From Acanthopleura granulata (Eukaryota > Mollusca > Polyplacophora > Chitonida > Chitonidae): 64,000 bases of DNA. The stretch lies in NCBI GenBank assembly GCA_016165875.1, contig JABBOT010000003.1, positions 27,732,983 through 27,796,982 of the forward strand. Reading direction: 5' to 3'. The notes under the pieces are model-generated. The model was given only the letters and a program-made list of their open reading frames with translations. It made no database searches and was not told where the DNA came from. Shown piece after piece: positions 12,501-24,500 of the stretch. A program made the position numbers and the translations under genes. The stretch's first letter is position 1; every line of letters starts with the position of its first letter.

Positions 12501-15500
12501 CTAAATACACACTGTAACGCATTGGCTTTAGTTCTTATCTCCTAGGTTTAGGGTTTAGGTGCCATGTGCTCTGGCAGTCTGCAATGGGTTATGCCCTTGT
12601 TGCTAAGCTTGGGCTAGGATCAGCATGTCAAATATGCTAAGCTTGTCAGCAAATAATATACATGCTACAGCCAGAAGACATGGCTGCTGCATATTTAATA
12701 TGATATACGCATGTGAAATAAAGAGGCTGTGTATGCACAAAGCTGACCTCACTCATGGGTGGTATGGAGGATGTTGTGTGAGGATAGCTTACCTCACTGA
12801 TGGGTGGTATGGAGGATGCTGTGTTAGGACAGCTTACCTCACTGATGGGTGGTATGGAGGATGCTGTGTCAGAATAGCTTACCTCATTGATGGGTGGTAT
12901 GGAGGATGCTGAGTTAGGACAGCTTACCTCACTGATGGGTGGTATGGAGGATGCTGTGTGAGGATAGCTTACCTCATCGATGGGTGGTATGGAGGATGCT
13001 GTGTCAGGACAGCTTACCTCATCGATGGGTGGTATGAAGAATGCTGTGTCAGGACAGCTTACCTCATCGATGGGTGGTATGAAGAATGCTGTGTCAGGAC
13101 AGCTTACCTCACTGATGGGTGGTATGAAGGATGCTGTGTCAGGACAGCTTACCTCATCGATGGGTGGTATGGAGGATGCTGTGTCAGGACAGCTTACCTC
13201 ATCGATGGGTGGTATGAAGAATGCTGTGTCAGGACAGCTTACCTCATCGATGGGTGGTATGAAGGATGCTGTGTCAGAATAGCTTACCTCACTGATGGGT
13301 GGTATGGGCGATGCTGTGTGAGGATAGTTTACCTCACTGATGGGTGGAATGGATGGTTCTGTGTTAGCATTGCTTACCTCACTGATGGGAGGTATGGATG
13401 GTTCTGTCTTAGCATTGCTTACCTCACTGATGGGTGGTATGGATGGTTCTGTCTTAGCATTGCTTACCTCACTGATGGGTGGTATGGAGGATGCTGTGTC
13501 AGAATAGCTTACCTCATCGATGGGTGGTATGGATGGTTCTGTCTTAGCATTGCTTACCTCACTGATGGGTGGTATGGAGGATGCTGTGTCAGAATAGCTT
13601 ACCTCATCGATGGGTGGTATGGAGGATGCTGTGTCACAATGGCTTACCTCACTGATGGGTGGTATGGATGGTTCTGTCTTAGCATTGCTTACCTCACTGA
13701 TGGGTGGTATGGAGGATGCTGAGTCAGGACAGCTTACCTCATCGATGGGTGGTATGGGGCATGCTGTGTGAGGATAGCTTACCTCATCGATGGGTGGTAT
13801 GGAGGATGCTGTGTCACATTGGCTTACCTCACTGATGGGTGGTATGAAGAATGCTGTGTCAGAATAGCTTACCTCACTGATGGGTGGTATGGATGGTTCT
13901 GTGTTAGCATTGCTTACCTCACTGATCGGTGATATGGATGGTTCTGTGTTAACATTGCTTACCTCACTGATGGGTGGTATGGAGGATTCCGCATCAGTAT
14001 AGAAGCCTGACAGCGACAGCTTCAAGTTTAGCCATAATGCTGATATGGTGGCCATATAAACCCCGTCTGCATTCAGTATCACATGTGACTGGTCTGTGTT
14101 CTCCTCCCAGGAATGCTGAGAACATAAATCTGCAACACAGAATAAGTGCAACTCAGGAGCCACTTACCTATTAGATACCCAATCTGGCCCCTTGGGATAT
14201 GCAAAAGCACATATCAGATATTGTGCAAGCCAACACAGAAATTAGCAAGGATTTTGGCTATATTTCAACACTGGAGGTGCAAATTTACAGTGTACATGGT
14301 GTATCATATTGGTGGATGGTAAGTGCATGATCTCCATGAAATGCGTGTTATACCACCTGAAAAGACCCTCTGTGCACTGATGCCCCAGCAACAAGGGAGG
14401 TGTGGAAAATCACGCATGCCATGAAGAAAACTTCAAGCCAAGAGCTGGCCTAACAGTTTATTTATTTATTTGACACTTGTTTAGTGCCTACTGAAGAGTT
14501 TTTCACTTTATATATGATGGCAGTCTATTTATGGAAGGCGATAACTGCCTGCCTTGCCTGGATTAATCACTGGTTTTCGGCAAGTTACTGACACACTTTC
14601 CCACACATGACATACAAGTATGCAAGCTCAGGACACTGGCTTAAAAATTCACCAAACTGATGAAAAAATGGCATGAATCAGTACTTAATACATGGCTTAC
14701 TCTGGCAGAAGTTGGAGGCAAACTTGACCAATGCCTCATCCACATCCCTCACCGAGTACTCCTGTAACAGGACAGGTAAGAACTTGGCCAGCACCTGTGA
14801 AAAGTCTTTGGCACTCTGGCGTTCCATGTCCTCGAACTTGGTCTTGAACATTTCGGCTCTTCTCTGAATCTGCAGATGTCTTTCTTCGTCCAGCTGAAGC
14901 TGGATCGCCTCGTGGACGTTCGGGTTCTGAAATGAACTGTCATCCGACGTTTCTTCGAAATCTTCATCGCTGACATCCCCTGTTATTCGCATCATTGTAA
15001 TACTGTTCCCTCCATTGACAGGCAAGTTATCAGGCTGAGGGTACGAGCCGTCAGGTAGTGCTTCATCCCCATCCCTGTGGGAGTCCTGGTCCTTCTCGCC
15101 CTCCGCAGCGAGATTAGGCTGGGTGCTGTCTCTGTCCCCGTCATTAACTCTCTGTTCACCTGTCTGTTCTGGTCGATGAGATGTTAGCTCTGAGGGCGTA
15201 TCACTGCTACTGGTTGTTTCCACCCTGATAAGTGGCACAGGTAGGTCTCCCACAGATATACGCTCACTCTGACCTGGTCACAAATATCGCCAGGTAAGGA
15301 CATACTGTAATTCTTCAACCTTTTCACATGTTTGCAAGTTTATTCAAAAATATTCTGAAAGCATTACTCTGTGATGACTGATAACATTATATCTTTTGTG
15401 TAGTCCTTAAACTGGCCAATACAACCAATGCAGTTTTGTTTCCAAAATCAAATTAAAAATGTGCAATAATTGCATTTAAATTGCCTTTTCATATGTGACA

Positions 15501-18500
15501 AGGCTCAGGAATTAGGGTAATGTAATAATCAAAAAAGTTACCTGAAGCATGATTTAAATTTCCATTAAAGCCCTAATTATAAAACATATTCCTCACCGCG
15601 AGTTTGGACAGGATTTATCTATTTTCTTTAATTACCGTTTTGCAATAAAAACACAGTTGTATGTGTACACGACAAATCCCCTGACTTAATCACACTCTTT
15701 GCTGAACTAACAGCAACTGGCTGAACACAAATCATTGGTCGAGGAGGGCTGCTTGTTTCCCGGGATAACCGCCATATAATAAATACATAAATTAGAGAAA
15801 GATATCATGTGCCGAGGATCCAACTACATTTCAGATGTGCACAAGGGATAAATCAACATACACAAAGCACCCACAAGCTTTCAATTGCATTCATAACCCA
15901 TTTCAATCCAGAATTCAGCAACCTTAAACGCAGGAAAGTCCTGTCTCTGGAGAGGAAAAGAAGAGCTGGTACTGCTGTGCTCTGAAGGATGTACAACGTA
16001 TAGACAAAAGACAATGGGAACCTGGTAATTGTCAGCAGTAAGACTGAGATGCCATTTTATTAACATTAAACTTTCCATTCCCAGCTCATCTTAATGAAGT
16101 CATATTAAAGGCAGAACAACATTACAGTCAAAACTGATACACTGTAACATTACGAACTTGTGTTACAATTCATTTTTGATGTAACAATGGCTCAAGAGCC
16201 TGCTTCACACTAGCGCCACCACATGGGATTCAAAAATAAGCTGCCTTCCCAGCAGTTCTGACCAGTGATCAGGTGAGAGAAACTAAAGCCTGTGACTATG
16301 AATCTGCAATAAATTGTCACAGTGCCAAAATTCCAGACTGATTTTGCGACATCAGATGCCTCTACAACAACTCACTCGCAATCGCAACATGGTACATGTG
16401 CCTATATGAAGAGGACAGTTCTGTTGGACTTACTATAAAACTGAACAGCTTTCTAGCCTTACCTATCTGCTGATAGATGTGAAACTTCAGTTTGAGGATG
16501 CGTTCTGTGACCTCTGGCGTTAAGCCTTCTCCTACACAGAGCTGTTCCAGTCCTCTGAGCAGTAGATTGACACACTCCACACTGGTGATGCAAACGGCTG
16601 AGTCTGTGCAATGACAACACTCCTGAAGGGAGTCCATCATTCTGCAACGACAATGCGCCTCACATCAGGACAACGCACATAAGATGTATTCATGCACCAA
16701 TATTTCACCAGTCTTGTTAATCGATTAAACAGAAATAAATTAAAACCCCAAAATAAAACTAAATATGTACAGTAATTATGAGGATCAAGGTGTTTGAGAA
16801 CAGAAATTAGTGAAAAATGGAAAAGGAATTAACGGGTAAAAAATGATCTACTTGTTACCCAGTACCTTGACTGATAATTGATAAATGTCATGCTCGGGAC
16901 TTTTGACTTCTGACAGTCTGTTTTATGAATGGAGGAAACCAGAGTGACAGGATACTCCACTGACCTTTGGCAAGGTTAAAACTCCTAATCTTTGCAGAAT
17001 GAGACATACAGATTTGTAAGCCATACTGGCTACACTGTACCAAATAAATCTTGATGAAATTGAAGTCTGAGCAAAGCTCATATTGGACGAAAGCAAAGGT
17101 TGATTTCACAAGAAAATGTGACACAGGACTGATATCAGTCAGTTATATGTACCTTACTCAGCAATGTGTTTTTCATGGCTTAAGTTGAAATCAAGCACAT
17201 TTTATGTGATCAAAGAAATGTCAAGAATAAAATCACTAAGTGCATGACCATGTTACGTCAAGGTAAATGACCTCTCTCAATATTTAAACAGGACACTTGG
17301 GCTCAGCCGAGCTTGTCAGATACGTGTACCCGTAGCCGGCTAGTCAACATCCAAAGTACATGTAAAAGAAAAATACAATATTTACAGTTTGAGGAGTCCA
17401 ATGTCCGCCTTGTGATCTCCTGGGTACTTCTCTTTCTCTGCTGAGCTGTCCAATGAAGGTAAGACTAGGGTGACCACCAGGTCTACATTACTGACCATCT
17501 GAAATCAGGACAATTCACATGTCTTATTCGCATATTATTTTTATTGATCAAAATAGACACCACAATTACACTTGCATTTTAATATTCCAAATGACAGAAG
17601 ACATAAGTGTGAGAAGACTTAAGAGTGAGAAGACTTAAGCAGTTTTTAATCAACAATCAAACGACGCCTCATATTATGAGGCTTACTGACCTCATACAGT
17701 TTTATATCATATTATGAGGTTTACTGACCGCATACAGTTTTATATCATATTATAAGGTTTACTGACCCAATACAGTTTCGTACGATTTCACTCAGTAACC
17801 ATGTCACTAACAATATTCCTCATTCGTGTTTTTTTTTTTTAGAAACTACCGCATGATTATAAAACAAGCTCACCTGTCTGACTGCCTTGAGGGCCTCGTG
17901 TCTGTACTGAGGGGGAGGAAATAACAACATGCGGTGAAACAGCGATTCCAGAACAGGTCGTAGAGACAGCTTTCCTCCTACCAGACGCATCAACTCCACC
18001 GATATACTGAAAACATGCATCAAAACTTATAATGTACACGTAGGTTTATTTGTACAAGAAATTGTACAGGTGAGCCAACGTCTGTGTAACAACTTCAGAG
18101 ATACTAAGTCAGATAAATTTAAATGTTCTTCAATATTTGGGAAAGGGATCTGAGAGCTGATATGTTTATAACTGTTACTCAGTGCAAAAGGTTTCAAAAC
18201 TCAGATCCAACCATTGTTGAAATGACAGTTTTCTTTTAATTAGTATAAATAATCAATGGCACTTATTTATTTGGTTATTTGGTTGGGGCTTGACACTGTA
18301 CTGAAGAAAATTTCACATATACTGTGATGGTCAGGCTTACAGTTCAAGATAACAGGGTAAAGTCTACAGAGAAAAAAATACCCTGCTATCTGCAACGTAA
18401 CTGACAAATCTCATTACATAAGGCTGAGAATTAACAGCAAAAAAAACGCGAGCCTGTAAAGATATCATTACCTGTAGACCATACGAGATGCCTGTAGGGA

Positions 18501-21500
18501 GAGAGAGGGTGCTGCCGTAGAGGCCCCAGAGCCTCTCCCCCTGTCATCGTGAACCTGACCCCCAGACTTCTGACTTAATGTCCCCTCAGCTTTAGGGTTA
18601 CCCAGGAGCCCGATGATACTGGGACACAGCTGCTGCCTGAAATAATACCAATTAAGGGCATTAACTCTTCACACATTCAGGAATAAAACTTCACAGATGT
18701 GGCTATGATATTGAAGCCTTACAGAAATATCTCAAACTGTACATAAGAATTATAGTAGGCTTATTGTTAATTTATGTTCAGCCTCACAACAATGCCCCTT
18801 CCCCCTCCTAGTCAACACTCATCCATTAATATGATTTAGGTGCCAGATACTATCTTCACTGTGTAAGCTATAAAGGATAAATGGGAAAGCCATACACATC
18901 ATTAATGGAAAGAACAATGGAGAAAGAGTTTTCATTTTTCTTGATGTCAGTTATCATCAAGGCTTCAATGACATTAGCTGTCTTTAACACGTTTATACAT
19001 AATACTAAGTAATTACTACATGCTACATCAATACTAAGTAAAAACTTGCACAGCTGTGAGCATCGGCAGATTTTTTCCTCCGGTAGACTACCACAACATC
19101 ACCCCACGATAACCAATATCTATCAATATGTCGTATGGTATTTCATATTCCTCCAATGTATGCAATTTGACACACATGTAAATCACACACAAAGGTAACT
19201 GACAAGATTTAAATCCAGAAAAGCAGGCAATACCACAAAAATCAGTATTGTCATGGCTTTTCAGACGTAGCTGTAGCGGCCTGTGGTCTTTACGGAGGAG
19301 CTCATCATAAGTCTGAATATCAGCCGTATCAATGTTGATTTCTTACCAGACCAGATCCGAGAAGTCAGTGAACTCTCCTAGAGAAGTGGGGACATTGTGA
19401 AGAATGGCATGGATGCCCTCCAGTAGTAATGGTGTGACCAGCTTGTTCTGAGGGCCTCTGCCGAAACAACAACACATTGTGAATTTCTGAATCAAGGTAA
19501 ATATGAGCTTCAATCAACGTGATCTTCTCAATGGGTTAAGAACATTGCTGAGAAACGATGGCATATGTTAACAGCAGTCACATGTTACCTGACAAAATGA
19601 TTTTTGAAGAATGTGAAGTAAGAAAAACTTTGGGGTTATTCAGCTATAAATATACTGTAAATGACCTAACATTTTGCTCCAGAAAGCATTTTTACAGCTT
19701 ACAGACCAAAACAAATGTCACAAAATATAACTTTAGGTGCTGAAACATACATTTTCTCCGCTAATATATAATCCCAGCTCCCAAAGAAACTTCAAATCAT
19801 GAAGTGAATTTTATCGTGCACAAAACTCTAGGTTACTCTATACAGTATTCTAAAGCCGCCTAAAGCATGAAAGGCTATGTGACGATTGAGATTGAGATCT
19901 GCAGGTTATGGGGTGAACTCCTGGGCTCACTTTCACCAAACTTCACAAAACGCATATTAATTTGTCATAACTTTTCTCACAAAAGACATCATCTAGGCTA
20001 TAACGCCATAAGGGGACATGATATACAAGACAAGTTATGAGAAACTGATTTGCTAAGTTTTGTGGTAGTGGTTCCAGTTCATGTTGAAAAATGGTAATCT
20101 GGTTAAACACGAACTGCATTCCAGCCACAGCCTATCCACCTGGCGCTTGATTCACATGTTTTGAGATTGATGGATGGCATCTAGAGGTCAGCGTGCTGCT
20201 AAAGGACAAAATGACTCTAGCCCTTTGATTTTAAGCCACAATAAATCAGACAAAAGAAATTTCTTACCCCTGCCAACTGGAAGACAATCTTGTGACCAGG
20301 AACTTGAGGATGCATACAATATCCTGCCGGATACTCTCCACAGCACCAGCTTTCTCACCTGAGGTAAGTGTAAAAACAAAAAAAACACACACACACACAT
20401 ATTCCAATTAATTTGTTTGATTTATTTACTTGATGGTTATTTAATGCCACACTCAAGAATTTTTTACTTGAGGTCAGTTTTATGGTTGGAGGGAACTACA
20501 GTGCCTGGCGTAAACCACCACTCTCTGGCAAACTGCTGACAAACTTTCCCACATGTGAAATGCAGATATGCACACCATATTAGTGGAAGCCATATGGCTT
20601 TCAATGAAAATTAGGCTATGCAAACAGCATCAATCATTTACTGTCCTCACTTCCCATATCACACTTCATAGTGCTTCCCTTCTGGCGTTACTTACACCTT
20701 CCACCTGAGGCATTTAACCCAAGCATTTAAGCAGATGGGACTGACTTGCAGAAAATGAATGCCTCCAAAACAGAAGCACAACACCGAGCCACACTAGGGC
20801 AAATAGCACAAGCCTGTACTTTGTTTTGGGCCAAATTTTAGCTGCCTTGTTTATGAAGATTATGCCACCAATACAGCTTTACTGCACTCACATAAAAAAG
20901 CAGGCCTTCTGTGTAAACTGATCTTTATGTTTGTCTAATACAATTTGTTAACTTCTAAACTTTGTAAATCATTCTAATATGAAAAGTGATCTGTCTAAAT
21001 TGATAATTATGTTCGTCTGACACAATTTGTTAGCTAAATCAGAATATGCATATCAAATGGCCGACATGTTCGTGTTGCAGCCAAGTTTTTCACAGAAAAA
21101 CTACTATAAGCACAATACCTTTTGCTTTGAAATCAGCCAAAATATCATCAGCATCATCTTCCACCTGAAAAACAACAGCATATTCATACAATTTTGTGGA
21201 TTTTCACAATTATCCTGTGTGAAAAGGGGCAAATATTCCTTTACTTAAATGTAAATTTATTTAAATTTCTTAACATGAATACATGTACACATACCTTAGC
21301 TCACACGGAAAAATTAAGTATACATGTTTGAGGCTGCTTTCCCAATGAATGACATTACATGTTGACAGACATTATGACACAAATCTATACTGATATGATA
21401 AAAGCCATACGGGTAACGTTCTAACCATATATGTATCACACAATCACGAACACTTTTACTTTAAATTTGAAATGAAAAAGAAAACAAACCAACATGTGTA

Positions 21501-24500
21501 ATAATTAGCCTTCTAATACATTATCAACTTACCATGGAATACCAGCAGAAACATATATGTAACTTATAAACAGAAATAAATACCTGGAATTACCTTAAAC
21601 ACATGGATCTGATTTCATTTTTTATGCCCTTATGAGAATAAGATTTATCTTTACATTAATTTTCCTCCATGTATCATAATTTCTTTATTTGAAAACATGT
21701 ATTTGATTAGTGCTATACAGTGATCTAAAACTGCTCACCTATATTTACTTATTTCTTTATTCAATTGGTGTTTTACACTGTACTCAAGAATATTTCACTC
21801 TTTTCACCTATATTATAAATGTCAGGGTTATAGGTTACATCATAATTAATTTAAAACGTAATCAAACACATAGTAAGGTTAAAACCGGAACTTCAGAATG
21901 GTAAAATGAAAATACAAAGGAAATGAAAGAAAATTAAACAAAAAAAAAAAACAAGAAATTCCATTCCCACATATCAATTTGCTGCCTCACAGCACAAACT
22001 CTGAATGAAGTTACTTGTTACTTTTAAGACAGCCCCAGCAAGTAACTTAGATCTATTTCTGCTAAATTTAACCATCCCGGTTTTTAATAGGCTAAAGGGA
22101 TTAATAACAATATAGGTCAATGACATTTTACCCTCGTCAATTTTTTCGAATACCGACCGTAATTTGAATAAATTGTCACGTCTCAATTAAGTTTAGGGGT
22201 ATGTCCGCTTAGATGTAGTTGAACAGCATCCAGAGTCTGTTCTCTGTATGCAAATATTGCAAGTGACCTAAAATTTTGTCCATGTCTAAAACTGCTCATT
22301 TCTTCTCGAGTTCTTTTCACATTACAAAGTTGTTCTGAGGGTGATCTGGAAGGTTAGTAATGTCATTTTCAGCAGCAAAAGTAGTATTATATGACATTTA
22401 TTTACCTCCAAAAATGAGCTTTTTAGACACTTTTTAGACTCTAGGTCATTTTATACACTGTCTCAAATCCTTTAAATTAATAGAAACAGGCTTACAACAT
22501 GTATACAGCAACAACAACAACAAGACAGCAAGCTTACCCAGTTCTCCTCCGTGCTGCAGAGTTTCTCAGCAAAGCTAGCTAACATTTGGGTGATAGTGGC
22601 CTTACTGGCGCTCCTGACACTGGCACTACTGCAGGGATAAGTGTCAACCAACACCTGGGGAAGGCAGGTAGAATTGGGGGTCAGAGAGGATGAAGAAAGG
22701 ACAGGCAAACAGGCCCCGGGTTTACGAAGGATATTTCAGCCCTGTGAAATAGTGACGACATTGGGCAATAGCCGTCGTAAATGTTGCCATTATTTGTATT
22801 ACGATGGCACAAAAATGCTGTCCTACGAGATTTGCTGTGTACTTTGTGCTAAGTCACACTTACCTAAGTGCACTTCCTATCTTTAGAATATACGGAATAC
22901 TTAGTTAAGTGTGCTTCATGAAACTGGGACCAGAACCATTACACCTCTCCTCACAGCTTTGCATGAAAACTTTTTTCACCATCAAAATTATATCCTGTTG
23001 GAGGTCTATAAGGCAACATCATTTGAGACGACAAACTTTTCCTCCGCAACTGATGTTGCTTTGTGAAACTCAAACACAACCCAACGGTAATCGAGGTTTG
23101 CAGAGAAAAATCCTCCTACACTACGAAAACCAAAAGTATAAAAATCTTCCACTGAGCTGAGATGCAAACAGGGTGTAGGTATGTGTGGGTACTTCATCCA
23201 GATACCAAAACTGAGAGATATACTCGTCTGTAAATGATGAAGACTTTCTTTTCACCCGATTGGTAGAATTAACACCAAGCCCACCCGATCCCAAATACAG
23301 GGTTACTAAACCTGCAGTCTCTACCTTACTTGACCCACAGGGGGAGGGGACAAATCCCTGTTGGATCAGCTGACGCTGGTAGAACACCCCCAAGGTTTGG
23401 GTCACAGTGTTCACACAGGCTTTGCGGACTTCTTGCTTAGCCCCACTCAACAGAGTTTCAAAACACAGCTGAAAATGTCACAGCAAAGTCTTGACTGGGT
23501 GAGTCTTGAAATAGTGCTCGACTGTCATGACTTGTGTCTTCAAAGAACAATATCTTAGTAGGTTGTGTTTACACTGACACATGCTTGAAACCATGTCAAA
23601 TGAACTTAATTATTCAAACTTTCAGTCTTTCACATATACAGAAGGCATGAAGCAATTTCAAAGGTGTTTAAAAACAAACTACCTCAAGACAGTGCCAGCA
23701 TATTATAAACAGTAGTTCAGATTGGTTGTAAAGGTTCTATTTCAAGGCTTTTCCCAAGCCCAAGTTAAAGAAAACCCCCTGATTTTCCAAGCTTTCCAAA
23801 GCCTGGAAAAGTTGGAAAAATTCCAGGCTATCCATGGTTTTAAACGACCCATAAGAACCCTGTTATTTGTTCAACTCATGGAACCCGTCAAAGAGGAAAT
23901 CAATAGGGATCACAACACCAGTGTCTCAGCAAAGATTTTGATACAGTTTTTAAGACACTCATCTGCTTTATTTGCAACAATGAGACTGCAAACTGTATAA
24001 TCAGTCTTAATTATTTTAACAGAAGATACCATGTCATACCTGAGATATCCTGATGATGACTTTAGCATTCATACACCACACAGTTGTAAAACTCATATTC
24101 AGCAACACCTGCAATCAGAATGCTAATGATGATTACCACGTACAAGAAGATACATGTGCCTTTCCAAATAGTTGCCTTGGTCCTTTAATCACCTAAACTG
24201 ACAAACATTTTAACTGTTGAAAACTATGTTGATGCAAAGTAAGCCAACACTTACAAAACAAAACCAAATACATAAGATATCATCAAAAAACTCTTTGAAA
24301 TCTTCTCTGTAACTTCATGATTTCCACCTGAGCCTCTTCAGCCACAGAACGTTCAGATCACACTGTGTCTGACTTCTGCACAGGTAACCAGTGAATCTCT
24401 CTGTCTGCTTACCTTCATGGTTTCCACTTGAGCCCCATCAGTCAGAGAGGGTAAGGACCACACCTGCACAGGTAATCAGTGGTTCTCTCTGCTTACCGTC

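Noticed and set aside
12958..13722. 254-codon plus-strand ORF with DGWYGGCCVR-type repeats
   Set aside because: It is the antisense shadow of the 45-bp array; a period divisible by 3 keeps all stop-free frames open.
12646..14163. 505-codon minus ORF as an independent repeat-protein gene
   Set aside because: Its start contains real ARFGEF3 exon 15 preceded by a splice acceptor, so it is that exon running on, not a separate gene.
23325..23330. Exon 5 donor TCAA|gtaagg
   Set aside because: Better consensus, but phase 1, which cannot join exon 6; AAG|gtagag is phase 0.
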